52,401 nt of DNA from Candidatus Saccharicenans sp. (lineage in GTDB: Bacteria; Acidobacteriota; Aminicenantia; Aminicenantales; Saccharicenantaceae): assembly GCA_030018265.1 (NCBI GenBank), contig JASEFX010000016.1, positions 1 to 52,401 on the forward strand. The letters are read 5' to 3'. The first letter of the stretch is position 1. Each line of letters begins with the position of its first letter. The translations under genes were made by a program, and so were the position numbers. The notes under the pieces were generated by a model that saw only the letters and a list, made by a program, of their open reading frames with translations, was not told where the DNA came from and did not search any database. Below are positions 26,854 to 35,501 of the stretch, piece after piece.

Positions 26854-29661
26854 TTATTTGCGGGATTTTTTACCGGCGACCTCAGGTTTGCCTGTGTTTT
26901 TAGCCGCGCTCTTTTTTCCGGTTGCTTTTTTACCGGCAGCAACCTTGCTTTCAAACTTTTCCTGAATGGCAATCTGAGCCGCAGCCAGACGGGCAATCGG
27001 TATCTGATAGGCCGAGCAGCTCACATAATTCAGGCCAACCCTGTGGCAGAAGACGATCGACCTGGGGTCGCCTCCATGAACGCCGCAGATACCGACTTTC
27101 AGGTTTGGTCTGGTAGCCCGGCCTTGTTCCGCCGCCCACTTCATCAGAAGCCCAACGCCTTTTTGATCGAGAGTTTCGAAAGGATCGTCCTGCCAGATGC
27201 TGTGGTTGAGATAATAATTAAGGAATTTCGCGCTGTCGTCGCGAGAGATGCCATAGGTGGTCTGGGTCAGGTCGTTCGTGCCGAAGGAGAAGAACTCGGC
27301 CTCCCGGGCAACTTCGTCAGCCGTTAGAGCCGCCCTTGGAATTTCCACCATCGTGCCCACAGAGTATTTGATTTTAACTCCGTATTTCTTCATCACTTCT
27401 GCGGCCACCCCGTCAACGATGGCTTTCTGATTGGCCAGTTCCAGAACATCCCCGACAAGAGGAATCATTATTTCCGGCAACACCTTGTAACCTTCTTTCG
27501 TCAGCTCGCAGGCAGCCTCAAAAATTGCCTGTGCCTGCATCTCGGTAATTTCAGGATAGGTAATTCCGAGGCGGCAGCCGCGGTGACCGAGCATCGGGTT
27601 AAACTCAGACAGAGCTTTGACCCTCGCCAGAAGCTTCTCGAGTTCAGCTATCTTTTCAGCAGAACCGCCGGTGGCTTTCAGCACGGCCAGTTCGACCATC
27701 AGGTCTTCTTTCTTCGGCAGGAATTCATGCAGCGGCGGGTCAATTGTTCTGATGGTGACAGGATGTCCCTTCATTTCCTTGAAAAATTCATAGAAGTCCT
27801 GCTTCTGGAACGGCATGAGTTTCGCCAGCGCCTGCCGTCTTTCCTCTTCGGTGTCTGCCAGGATCATCTCGCGCACAAGCGGCAGCCGCTCCGGACCGAA
27901 GAACATATGTTCGGTTCTGGCCAGACCGATGCCTTCGGCTCCAAAGGCGAAGGCCACCCGGGCATCAGCCGGAGTGTCGGAATTAGCTCTGACACCCAGC
28001 TTCCTGAACTTATCAGCCCAGGAGAGAAGCTTGCTGAAATACTGGTAAATCTTTGACTCTTCCGGCTTCAGCGTGCCGTTTATAACCTGCAATATTTCCG
28101 ACGGTTTCGTCGGAATCTGTCCCTCAAGAACCTCGCCGGTAGAACCGTCGATCGAGATCCAGTCGCCCTGGCTGAACTTCCTGCCGTCGATATAGAAACA
28201 TTTTTCTTCTTCATGCACCTTGATAGCGCCGCAGCCAACCACCGCCGGTTTTCCCATCTGCCTGCCAACCACGGCCGCATGGGAGGTCATTCCGCCGGTG
28301 GCCGTCAGAATTCCCTGGGATACGCTCATTCCATGTATATCATCGGGAGAAGTTTCTTCTCTCACCAGAATCACTTTTTTGCCCTGGCTGGCCCACTCAA
28401 CAGCCTCGGCCGCCGTAAAAACAATCTGTCCGGTAGCCGCACCAGGGGAAGCAGCCAGTCCTCTGGCCAGAAATGGATGCCTGGCTTTTTCTTCCAGGTC
28501 AAAAACCGGGTGAAGCAGCTGATTCAGGGCGTCAGGTTCAACTTTAAGGACTGCCTCTTCTTTTGTGATCAGGCCTTCCTCCACCAGGTCGACGGCGATT
28601 TTCACCGCGGCCATTCCGGTCCTCTTGCCGTTCCTGGTCTGCAGCATGTACAGCTTGCCTTCCTGGATGGTGAACTCAAAATCCTGAACATCACGGTAAT
28701 GTTTCTCCAGCTTCTTCACCACCGCCATCAACTGCTTGAAAACAGCCGGCATTTCCTTTTCCAGGTTCTTCAACGGTGATGGAGTTCTGATTCCAGCCAC
28801 CACATCTTCTCCCTGAGCGTTAACCAGATATTCTCCATAAATCTCTTTTTCACCGGTTGCCGGGTTGCGGGTGAAGCCAACTCCGGTGGCTGATGTCGGC
28901 CCGAAGTTGCCAAACACCATTTGCTGGATGTTAACAGCCGTGCCCAGATTATCAGGTATATGGTACTTACGCCGGTAGGTGATCGCACGGGGGTTGTTCC
29001 AGGAGTTGAAAACCGCCCCGATGGCCAGCTTCAATTGCTCGAGCACATCCTGAGGAAATTCACGCCCGGTCTCCGCTTTCACCAGCTTTTTATATTCGCT
29101 CACTATTTCTTCAAGCAGAGACTCGGTCATTTCATGGTCATGCTGGATGCCGGCCGCTTCTTTTTTAGCTCTTAGAATTTCTTCAAACTTTTTCTTCGGA
29201 ATATTCAGAACCACATCGCCAAACATGTGTATCAGACGGCGATAGCAGTCAAGGGCAAAGCGACGATTGCTGGTCTTTTTAGCCAGGCCCTCAACTGTGC
29301 GGTCATTCAACCCGAGGTTGAGAATGGTATCCATCATCCCGGGCATGCTGAATTTAGCCCCGGACCTGACCGAAACCAGCAGCGGGCTGGCCGGGTCTCC
29401 GAATTTCATCCCCGAAACCTTTTCCAGCTTCTTAAGGGCAGCCATTACCTGCTGCTCTACTTCCCGGGGAATCTTATTCCCCGCCTTGAAAAAGAGGGTG
29501 CAGACCTCGGTGGAAATGGTAAAACCCGGCGGCACCGGAAGGCCTATACTGGCCATCTCGGCTAAATTGGCGCCCTTGCCGCCGAGAATGTCCTTCATAT
29601 CCTTGTTGCCTTCAGCCATTCCAGGGCCGAAAAAATACACATATTTCTTAGTTTTCGCCAT
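26854..29661 (-). CDS. ppdK: Pyruvate, phosphate dikinase
   Basis: 935 residues. An N-terminal ATP-grasp domain (GGKGANLAEM) is followed by the swivelling phosphohistidine domain with GGMTSHAAVVGRQMGKPAVV (His461). The C-terminal PEP/pyruvate barrel contains GAEGIGLARTEHMF and GICGVHGGDP (Cys859). It interconverts pyruvate, ATP and phosphate with PEP, AMP and pyrophosphate. Two oddities: the usual CGEHGGDP reads CGVHGGDP, and about 30 extra residues rich in Lys, Ala and Gly follow the normal end, so the protein is longer than the usual 870-900. The ATG at 29661 has GGAGGAG eight bases upstream; a GTG at 29670 is less likely. Confidence 0.96.
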   Translation of the reverse strand: MAKTKKYVYFFGPGMAEGNKDMKDILGGKGANLAEMASIGLPVPPGFTISTEVCTLFFKAGNKIPREVEQQVMAALKKLEKVSGMKFGDPASPLLVSVRSGAKFSMPGMMDTILNLGLNDRTVEGLAKKTSNRRFALDCYRRLIHMFGDVVLNIPKKKFEEILRAKKEAAGIQHDHEMTESLLEEIVSEYKKLVKAETGREFPQDVLEQLKLAIGAVFNSWNNPRAITYRRKYHIPDNLGTAVNIQQMVFGNFGPTSATGVGFTRNPATGEKEIYGEYLVNAQGEDVVAGIRTPSPLKNLEKEMPAVFKQLMAVVKKLEKHYRDVQDFEFTIQEGKLYMLQTRNGKRTGMAAVKIAVDLVEEGLITKEEAVLKVEPDALNQLLHPVFDLEEKARHPFLARGLAASPGAATGQIVFTAAEAVEWASQGKKVILVREETSPDDIHGMSVSQGILTATGGMTSHAAVVGRQMGKPAVVGCGAIKVHEEEKCFYIDGRKFSQGDWISIDGSTGEVLEGQIPTKPSEILQVINGTLKPEESKIYQYFSKLLSWADKFRKLGVRANSDTPADARVAFAFGAEGIGLARTEHMFFGPERLPLVREMILADTEEERRQALAKLMPFQKQDFYEFFKEMKGHPVTIRTIDPPLHEFLPKKEDLMVELAVLKATGGSAEKIAELEKLLARVKALSEFNPMLGHRGCRLGITYPEITEMQAQAIFEAACELTKEGYKVLPEIMIPLVGDVLELANQKAIVDGVAAEVMKKYGVKIKYSVGTMVEIPRAALTADEVAREAEFFSFGTNDLTQTTYGISRDDSAKFLNYYLNHSIWQDDPFETLDQKGVGLLMKWAAEQGRATRPNLKVGICGVHGGDPRSIVFCHRVGLNYVSCSAYQIPIARLAAAQIAIQEKFESKVAAGKKATGKKSAAKNTGKPEVAGKKSRK

Positions 29662-29699
29662 GACACTCACTCCTCCACAAATCTCATTAAATTCAAGAA

Positions 29700-29728
29700 A
29701 ATATACACTTTTATCGGAGAAAATTCAA
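29700..29728 (-). promoter_or_regulatory. ppdK promoter TTGAAT-17-TATATT
   Basis: Minus-strand -35 TTGAAT (29723-29728), 17-base spacer, -10 TATATT (29700-29705). The leader is about 30 bases and ends in GGAGGAG. Confidence 0.55.
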
Positions 29729-29771
29729 GGATGGAAGACTTAAGATATCTAAAATATCTGAGAGGGTTTAG

Positions 29772-30224
29772 CTATTGCTTCCTGCTTCTCTTCAGCAAAC
29801 AGAAATCATTTCCCGGAGAAAGCAAGAGCACCATAGCCATCACCAGCCAGACGGTATCCTCAAATATCAGCCAGAGGTCAGCTTTCCGGCTGAAAGTGCC
29901 GAAACAGCCGCAGGTTACGTCTATGCCCCTGATAATCGTCACCGTCACCAGAAGGATGAAAAAAACAAGCAGCCCGCTCACCACCAGAGCGCTCGACCTG
30001 GGGAAAAATCCGGCAATCAAAAAAACCCCGGCCACAAGCTCTATCCAGGGCAATGTGATGGCCGTGAAAAAGCTTAAAGTTTGTCCGACCAGCCGGTAAT
30101 TTTTCACATCACGGGCAAAACTCAACGGGTCGGCTATTTTTGTCACCGCCGCCAAGATAAATATCCCCCCGACGACGATCCTGAGAAGAAGCAAGATCAA
30201 TTTATTATTTACCAGGTTTTTCAT
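29772..30224 (-). CDS. MauE/DoxX-family membrane protein
   Basis: A 150-residue protein with four hydrophobic helices. The opening LLLLRIVVGGIFILAAVTKIADP is the DoxX/MauE pattern, and VTCGCFGTFS carries the paired cysteines common in MauE-like proteins. MauE proteins are linked to disulfide formation or redox transfer for periplasmic proteins; the role here is inferred. It overlaps the rhodanese gene by 20 bases and is preceded by GGAGAAG, so the two are co-translated. Confidence 0.8.
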   Translation of the reverse strand: MKNLVNNKLILLLLRIVVGGIFILAAVTKIADPLSFARDVKNYRLVGQTLSFFTAITLPWIELVAGVFLIAGFFPRSSALVVSGLLVFFILLVTVTIIRGIDVTCGCFGTFSRKADLWLIFEDTVWLVMAMVLLLSPGNDFCLLKRSRKQ

Positions 30225-30717
30225 CTTCTCCGCTCACCGGCATTCCTGTCCCGGTCCATTCGGTCCAGCCTCCGCTGAACACCCTGAGGTCACGGTACCC
30301 TTGCTCCGACAGAAATTCCGCCAGAAGAAGACTCGTCTGGCAATCGCCACCTTCACAGTAAATCACCAGCGGCCGATCCCGGGGAATTTTTTCTAAAAGG
30401 CTCAGGTTACCTCTTTTTATCTCTTCAAGCGGCACAGAAATAGCCCCGGGAATATGTCCGCGGGCAAAATCAGCGGCTGCCCGGCTGTCTATGAACACCG
30501 CCAGGCCGCTATGCCACAGGTCTTCAGTCTCAGCCAGCGATACAAAAACCAGCCCGGGATGTCTGTCCGGAGAAACAAAAGCCTGGCGGAATTCTCCGGC
30601 CATAAATCTTTTTATCAACCCGAAATTGACGACGGCGCTCAGCATAAAAGACAGGCCGAGGATAACTAAAACGCCGCGCCAGGTTTCCCTTTCAGTTAAA
30701 ATTCTCTTCAGGGGCAT
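30205..30717 (-). CDS. Membrane-anchored rhodanese-domain protein
   Basis: A 170-residue protein with one N-terminal helix (VLVILGLSFMLSAVVNFGLI) and a rhodanese domain. The domain has IDSRAAADFARGHIPGAISV and the active loop VIYCEGGDCQTS, with Cys in the catalytic position, and ends in FSGGWTEWTGTGMPV. The domain is probably periplasmic. The partner gene is a MauE/DoxX protein with a CxC pair, suggesting sulfur or thiol relay at the membrane. It starts three bases after the aminotransferase stop. Confidence 0.85.
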   Translation of the reverse strand: MPLKRILTERETWRGVLVILGLSFMLSAVVNFGLIKRFMAGEFRQAFVSPDRHPGLVFVSLAETEDLWHSGLAVFIDSRAAADFARGHIPGAISVPLEEIKRGNLSLLEKIPRDRPLVIYCEGGDCQTSLLLAEFLSEQGYRDLRVFSGGWTEWTGTGMPVSGEDEKPGK

Positions 30718-30720
30718 CCA

Positions 30721-31917
30721 TCAACCAAAAAGTTTCCGGTACTTCTCCAGGCTCTGACGGAGAATTTCGATCGCTTCCACCAGGTCCTCTTCTTTTAAGA
30801 CGTAAGCTATTCTCACCTCATCCTGACCACGTCCCGGCGTGGCGTAAAATCCCGGGCCGGGAGCCACCATAACAGTCTTCCCGTTCAGCGAAAAATCAGT
30901 CAGCATCCACTGAGCGAAATGCTCGGAATCTTTTACCGGCAGCCGGCAGATAACGTAAAACGCTCCCTGCGGTTTCCGGAGGAAAACCCCGGGGATAGAA
31001 CGCAGTCCCTCATACAGGACGTCGCGGCGTCTCTGATACTCTGTTCTTATCGGCCTGAAATAGTCCCTTCCCATACGGTAGGCGGCCAGAGCCGCCAGCT
31101 GCTCCACCGAAGGCGGACAGAGACGGGCCTGGGCGAATTTCAGCACCGCCTGGTAGATTTCTTCATTTCGAGTGATGATCGCTCCAATTCTGGCGCCGCA
31201 GCAGCTGAACCGCTTGGAAATACTGTCGACGACAATCACCCTGTCTTCAATCTCCTTGAATTCCAGAATGCTTTTGTGCTGGAGTCCATCATAGACAAAC
31301 TCCTTGTAGACTTCATCGCCGATCAGAAAAAGATCATGCTTTTTTACCAGCTCAACCACCCGCTGAAGTTCTTCTTCGGTGTAGACGGTGCCGGTCGGAT
31401 TGTTCGGGGAACACAGAAGTATGGCTCTCGTCCTGGGAGTAATCAGAGCTTCAATCTGCCCTGCCGGAGGCAATCTGAAACCGTCTTCCACTTTTAGCGG
31501 GAGCGGAACGATCCTCACATCAGCAAAAGTGGCGTAGCCGTTGTAGTTGGTGTAAAAAGGCTCCGGAATGATGATTTCATCTCCCGGGTCAGCCACCACT
31601 GAAAAAGAGAAGTGAATAGCCTCTGAACCGCCGATGGTGATCAGCACATTGTCGGCAGTAAGTTCAATGCCATAACCAACAAAATAATCGGCAATCGCCT
31701 GACGCAGCTCTTCAAACCCCTGGGAAGGGCCGTAACCGAGAATCGGTCCGTTATACTGATGAAAAGCCCGGATCACTGGCTCCGGAGTCGGTATGTCGGG
31801 GTCACCGATGTTCAGATGGAAAATATGAATCCCCTTCTTTCTGGCCTCATCAGCGAACGGTTTTAGCTTCCGGATGGGAGAGGCCTGGATTTCTTTGGCC
31901 CGGCGGGAGATAAACAT
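30721..31917 (-). CDS. Class I/II PLP aminotransferase (aspartate aminotransferase-like)
   Basis: A 398-residue fold-type I enzyme with HLNIGDPDIPTP, GSEAIHFSFSVV, CSPNNPTGTVY and VDSISKRFSCCGARIG, where the Lys of SISKR is the PLP lysine. The group includes aspartate and alanine/valine aminotransferases of thermophiles and Acidobacteria; the substrate is not certain. The start follows AGGAGG. It heads an operon with the rhodanese and MauE genes. Confidence 0.9.
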   Translation of the reverse strand: MFISRRAKEIQASPIRKLKPFADEARKKGIHIFHLNIGDPDIPTPEPVIRAFHQYNGPILGYGPSQGFEELRQAIADYFVGYGIELTADNVLITIGGSEAIHFSFSVVADPGDEIIIPEPFYTNYNGYATFADVRIVPLPLKVEDGFRLPPAGQIEALITPRTRAILLCSPNNPTGTVYTEEELQRVVELVKKHDLFLIGDEVYKEFVYDGLQHKSILEFKEIEDRVIVVDSISKRFSCCGARIGAIITRNEEIYQAVLKFAQARLCPPSVEQLAALAAYRMGRDYFRPIRTEYQRRRDVLYEGLRSIPGVFLRKPQGAFYVICRLPVKDSEHFAQWMLTDFSLNGKTVMVAPGPGFYATPGRGQDEVRIAYVLKEEDLVEAIEILRQSLEKYRKLFG

Positions 31918-31952
31918 TTATGATTCCTCCTGGATAATTATTATTAAGTTAA

Positions 31953-31981
31953 ATTATAAAAAAATGATACGGTTAATACAA
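31953..31981 (-). promoter_or_regulatory. Promoter TTGTAT-17-TATAAT for the aminotransferase operon
   Basis: Minus-strand -35 TTGTAT (31976-31981) and an exact -10 TATAAT (31953-31958) at 17 bases. Confidence 0.55.
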
Positions 31982-32027
31982 CTTTTAATTTCTTCTCCTG
32001 TCACCGGCATCAGGCGAAGAGTCGTCG

Positions 32028-32046
32028 GATATCTTCTTCAGATATC
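32028..32046. repeat. Perfect inverted repeat GATATCT-N5-AGATATC
   Basis: Seven-base perfect arms with a five-base centre in the 340-base gap between the divergent aminotransferase and pyrK genes. A possible operator. A reading frame across this gap (31874-32146) has no ribosome site or family match. Confidence 0.35.
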
Positions 32047-32206
32047 TGCTTACAGCACGTCAACGTTTCGGAAGGGAGAACTATTCTGCCAGCGCCATGG
32101 ATTTTGCGCCGCCCGCGAGTATAAAAAGGCGGTCAGAAGGTCGTAGTTTTATTCCTTGATAACGACCATAAATCCCGCTCAGGGAAAAGAAGCTTTGAGA
32201 TTTTAT

Positions 32207-32235
32207 TTGCTATCAAATTTTTTTTCTGGTATTAA
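32207..32235 (+). promoter_or_regulatory. Promoter-like TTGCTA-17-TATTAA before pyrK
   Basis: TTGCTA (32207-32212), 17-base spacer, TATTAA (32230-32235), 22 bases before the ATG at 32258. It argues against the longer TTG-started frame from 32156. Confidence 0.4.
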
Positions 32236-32257
32236 ATTCAAGAAAGCCAGCAAAAAA

Positions 32258-33079
32258 ATGTCGAGTGAAATTTATAATATGGTTATTGACAGAAACGCCC
32301 GGCTGGTTAAGGTAGAAAACAGCGGAGATTACTTCCTGTTTACGTTCGAGTCTCCGGAAATTTCCCGCCTGGCCAGACCGGGGCAATTCCTGATGGTTAA
32401 AGTTTCAACCGGAGTTCAGCCTCTCCTTCGCCGGCCGATAAGCATCCATAACGCCGAAAATTCGATCCTGCAAATATTTTTCCAGGTGGCAGGAGAAGGC
32501 ACCAGGTTGCTGTCGCTCAAAAAACCAGGCGATACGCTCGACCTGCTCGGTCCACTCGGCACCGGATTCTCAATAAAACCTGAATTCAGCGGAAGACTGA
32601 TTTTCTGTGTCGGCGGAGGTCGGGGTATAGCTCCGCTTTACTTCCTTGCTCGAAAGCTCAACGAAGCAGGTGCCACCCCCGTTATTTTTTACGGCGGCCG
32701 GACAGCAGCTGATGTTCCGCTTAAAACACATCTTGAATCAGCCGGTCTGGAAACTCTGACCTCTACCGACGACGGCAGTCTTGGTTTCCATGGACTGGTG
32801 ACTTCACTCGTGGAAAAGGAACTCGCCGCCAGAAAGCCAGCTTTCCTTTTCGCCTGCGGCCCCGAAGCGATGATGGAGAGACTGGCTGAAATCTGTCAGC
32901 AGAAAAGAATACCGGGAGAATTCTCTCTCGAATCAATCATGGGCTGCGGGTTTGGAGCCTGCTGGGGATGTGTCCGAAAAATCAGAAGAAATGGTCGGAC
33001 TGGCTACCTTAAGGTCTGCCAGGAAGGACCGGTTTTCCCGCTGGAACAGATCGTCTGGCAGGAGGACGAAAATGGTTGA
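32258..33079 (+). CDS. pyrK: Dihydroorotate dehydrogenase electron-transfer subunit PyrK
   Basis: A 273-residue ferredoxin-reductase-type protein. The FAD-binding part includes RPGQFLMVKV and RRPISIHNAE, the NAD-binding part CVGGGRGIAPLYFLARKL, and the C-terminal [2Fe-2S] Cys cluster MGCGFGACWGCVRK ... LKVCQEGPVF. It passes electrons from PyrD to NAD. The open frame extends to a TTG at 32156, but those extra 34 residues are not family-like and would span a promoter, so I use the ATG at 32258. pyrD starts within its last codons. Confidence 0.93.
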   Translation: MSSEIYNMVIDRNARLVKVENSGDYFLFTFESPEISRLARPGQFLMVKVSTGVQPLLRRPISIHNAENSILQIFFQVAGEGTRLLSLKKPGDTLDLLGPLGTGFSIKPEFSGRLIFCVGGGRGIAPLYFLARKLNEAGATPVIFYGGRTAADVPLKTHLESAGLETLTSTDDGSLGFHGLVTSLVEKELAARKPAFLFACGPEAMMERLAEICQQKRIPGEFSLESIMGCGFGACWGCVRKIRRNGRTGYLKVCQEGPVFPLEQIVWQEDENG

Positions 33080-33983
33080 CCTGTCAGTGGACCTGGGTTT
33101 TCTGAAGCTTAAAAATCCGGTGCTGGCGGCCAGCGGGACCTTTGGCTATGGACTTGAGTTCAAGCCTTTTTACAACCTCGAGCTGCTGGGCGGGTTCGTG
33201 GTGAAGGGTCTTTACTTCAACCCCAGGGAAGGCAACAAACCGCCCCGGCTGGTTGAAACTCCGTCCGGGTTGATAAACTCGATAGGTCTCCAGGGAATTG
33301 GAGTCGAAGCTTTCTGCCGCGAAATTCTGCCGCAGCTTGCCGACCTTGACACCGCAGTAATCGCCAACGTCTGCGGCGAGGATGAGGATGAATATGCCAG
33401 GGTGGCAGAATACCTGAGCCGGCATAATGGACTCGCCGCCCTCGAATTAAACATCTCCTGCCCTAACGTGCGGGAAGGGGGACGCTGTCCGGCTCAAAAT
33501 CCTGAAGCCACTTATCGCACTGTGAAAAAGGTAAAGCAGGTCACTTCGATCCCGGTAATCACCAAATTGTCCCCGAACGTGACTGACATCACCTCTGTGG
33601 CGCGGGCGGCGGAAGAAGCCGGCAGCCAGGCGATTTCCCTGATCAACACCATCCTGGCCCTGGCTGTGGACCCGGAGACAAGAAGACCGAAGCTGGGAAA
33701 CGTGATGGGCGGGCTCAGCGGCCCGGCCATAAAGCCGGTTGCCCTGAGAATGGTCTTTCAGGTATCCAGAGCGGTTAAAGTGCCCGTAATAGGAATGGGT
33801 GGAATTACCTCAGCGACTGATGTGGTGGAATTTATGATAACCGGAGCAGCCGCCGTCCAGGTGGGTACAGCCAACTTCGTCGACCCTGACGCCTGTCTGA
33901 GAATAATTCAGGGACTCGAAGATTGGGCCCGGAGTCATGGAGTGGAACGAATCAGCGAGCTGACGGGAAGCCTGAAAATTTGA
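33072..33983 (+). CDS. pyrD: Dihydroorotate dehydrogenase, class 1B catalytic subunit
   Basis: A 303-residue FMN TIM barrel. NPVLAASGTFGYG, the catalytic-Cys loop LNISCPNVREGG (Cys as base, as in class 1), IGMGGITSATDVVEFMITGA and the C-terminal phosphate site are present. With PyrK it oxidises dihydroorotate to orotate using NAD. The ATG at 33072 has GGAGG at 33061-33065 and overlaps pyrK by eight bases. The longer frame from 32952 lies inside pyrK and is not used. Confidence 0.95.
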   Translation: MVDLSVDLGFLKLKNPVLAASGTFGYGLEFKPFYNLELLGGFVVKGLYFNPREGNKPPRLVETPSGLINSIGLQGIGVEAFCREILPQLADLDTAVIANVCGEDEDEYARVAEYLSRHNGLAALELNISCPNVREGGRCPAQNPEATYRTVKKVKQVTSIPVITKLSPNVTDITSVARAAEEAGSQAISLINTILALAVDPETRRPKLGNVMGGLSGPAIKPVALRMVFQVSRAVKVPVIGMGGITSATDVVEFMITGAAAVQVGTANFVDPDACLRIIQGLEDWARSHGVERISELTGSLKI

Positions 33984-34081
33984 TCAAGGGAAAGGCTGTA
34001 TGAATAGCCTGGCGCTTACATAAAAGTGTGACGTACATTTGCGGTCAAAAAAATTAAAATAAAATTCGTGGAAAGGTAACG

Positions 34082-34825
34082 ATGATGAATCAAAACAACC
34101 TTGAATTATCCAGGAAAATAATAATTGCGCTGGATGTCAAAAATCGGGATGAAGCCCGAAAGGTCCTGGAATCCCTCCCGGAAGCCAGGATTTTTAAGGT
34201 CGGACTGGAACTTTATACGGCTGAAGGTCCGGCCATGATTGAATTGGTGAAAAGCTACGGAAAGGAAGTTTTCCTTGACCTCAAGCTGCACGATATTCCG
34301 AACACTGTTGCCGGAGCGGTCAGGTCGGCCGTCCGCCATGGCATATCGATGCTCACGCTGCACACCTCGGGCGGCCGGGAAATGATGAGTAAGGCAGTGG
34401 AAAGCGCCAGAGAAACCGCAGAAAAAGAGGGAAAGCCTGTTCCGCTTCTGCTTGGAGTTACTGTCCTGACCAGTTTGAGCGACAGCGAGCTGGAAGAAAT
34501 AGGATACCGACTGGACTCAAAAAATCAGGTTCTGCGGTTAGCCAGACTGGCGCTTGATTCGGGACTTAAGGCCATAGTCTGTTCTCCTCAGGAAATCGAG
34601 CTTCTGAGAAGCGAACTCGGGTCGGAGATAAAATTAATCACCCCGGGCATCAGGCCGGCCTGGGCAGAAGCTCAGGACCAGAAGAGAATCATGACTCCGG
34701 CCGAAGCTATAAGTAAAGGCGCAGATTTCCTGGTAATCGGTCGACCGATTACCCGGGCACCGGTACCCCGGGAAGCTTTCAGCAGGGTGGTGGAAGAATT
34801 AAAGGCTTCCGTAAAAAGAACTTAA
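34082..34825 (+). CDS. pyrF: Orotidine 5'-phosphate decarboxylase
   Basis: A 247-residue protein with IIIALDVKNRDEA, the catalytic FLDLKLHDIPNTV (Lys-Asp tetrad), TPGIRP and VIGRPITRAPVPREAF, all standard for PyrF. It makes UMP from OMP, the step after PyrKD. Two ATG codons follow GGAAAGGT. It lies about 100 bases after pyrD, probably in the same unit. The last 27 bases overlap the opposing Yip1 gene. Confidence 0.96.
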   Translation: MMNQNNLELSRKIIIALDVKNRDEARKVLESLPEARIFKVGLELYTAEGPAMIELVKSYGKEVFLDLKLHDIPNTVAGAVRSAVRHGISMLTLHTSGGREMMSKAVESARETAEKEGKPVPLLLGVTVLTSLSDSELEEIGYRLDSKNQVLRLARLALDSGLKAIVCSPQEIELLRSELGSEIKLITPGIRPAWAEAQDQKRIMTPAEAISKGADFLVIGRPITRAPVPREAFSRVVEELKASVKRT

Positions 34826-35395
34826 GGAAAACACAGCGGTTACAATCAACGAAACAACTAACATCAAAATTATGCCGACGATCAGAGTTATCACAAAATA
34901 TCCCATCACCTTCTCCGGCGGCGTTTCCATCAACCCGGCCTTGAAACCCAGATAGAAAACATAGAGGCTGTAAAGGCCGGCCAGAACGGTCAAAATAGAA
35001 AGCACAGGAACCAGATAGAAGACACCAGCTAAATAGTAGGGCGCCAGGCTATAAGCGGCCAGTTTGAGCGCTTGAATCTGGTCGGGCCGGGAAGAGAAAG
35101 TTGGAGCCAGCGCGTTAATGATCAAAGCCAGGATGAAGACCGCCGCCAGGCTTAAAATATAAGATACCACAGCCCTGGTGAGAGAAGTGCCGAAACCGAT
35201 TCGGACCCATCCCCTGACCGGAAGTGGAATACCTATCAACCAGTATCCGAGAAACTGAGCCGCTGCCGGTATCGCTGCCATAATCATCAGGTAGGATTTA
35301 TAAATATCAGGCACGGTCGCGGTTTCGGGTTTTATTTTCTCCCATTCTTCTTTTGGTTTAAGCACGAGTCCTTTTACTCTGGCTACTAAATCCAT
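34799..35395 (-). CDS. Yip1-family membrane protein
   Basis: A 198-residue protein with the Yip1 opening LKPKEEWEKIKPE before about five hydrophobic helices. It is the second Yip1 protein of the window and resembles the one at 16567-17301 in its opening and helix pattern. Function unknown. It is transcribed alone from a good promoter with GAAGGAGG before the ATG. Its 3' end overlaps pyrF by 27 bases. Confidence 0.75.
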   Translation of the reverse strand: MDLVARVKGLVLKPKEEWEKIKPETATVPDIYKSYLMIMAAIPAAAQFLGYWLIGIPLPVRGWVRIGFGTSLTRAVVSYILSLAAVFILALIINALAPTFSSRPDQIQALKLAAYSLAPYYLAGVFYLVPVLSILTVLAGLYSLYVFYLGFKAGLMETPPEKVMGYFVITLIVGIILMLVVSLIVTAVFSLSSFYGSL

Positions 35396-35416
35396 GTTGC
35401 CTCCTTCATTAAGCCT

Positions 35417-35445
35417 AATTTATAAAAAAACATCTAAGCGGTCAA
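35417..35445 (-). promoter_or_regulatory. Promoter TTGACC-17-TAAATT for the Yip1 gene
   Basis: Minus-strand -35 TTGACC (35440-35445) and -10 TAAATT (35417-35422) with a 17-base spacer. The -10 matches those of accB and the DUF4388 gene. Confidence 0.55.
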
Positions 35446-35471
35446 ATTAATTTTTTCAGATTAAAACAGGA

Positions 35472-35501
35472 GCCTGCGAGCTCAGGCATCCGGGGACCGG
35501 A
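35472..35501. repeat. Two adjacent small hairpins in an intergenic region
   Basis: GCCTG-N6-CAGGC (35472-35487) is followed by TCCGG-GGA-CCGGA (35489-35501). No T-run follows, so they are not clear terminators. They may be structural RNA or a protein site. Confidence 0.3.

Noticed and set aside
28213-28779. 188-codon plus-strand frame inside ppdK
   Set aside because: Antisense shadow of the PPDK phosphohistidine and ATP regions.
29740-29760. Repeated AGATATCT words near the end of the MauE operon
   Set aside because: Low complexity and AT-rich; one resemblance to the 32028 repeat is not enough for a shared element.
32156-32257. TTG-started N-terminal extension of PyrK
   Set aside because: The extra residues are not family-like and the stretch contains a TTGCTA-17-TATTAA promoter.
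32952-33071. N-terminal extension of PyrD inside pyrK
   Set aside because: It is a shadow of the pyrK iron-sulfur region; the ATG at 33072 has GGAGG and matches the family start.
34039-34065. Promoter TTGCGG...TAAAAT before pyrF
   Set aside because: Spacing is only 15 bases; read-through from pyrKD explains expression as well.
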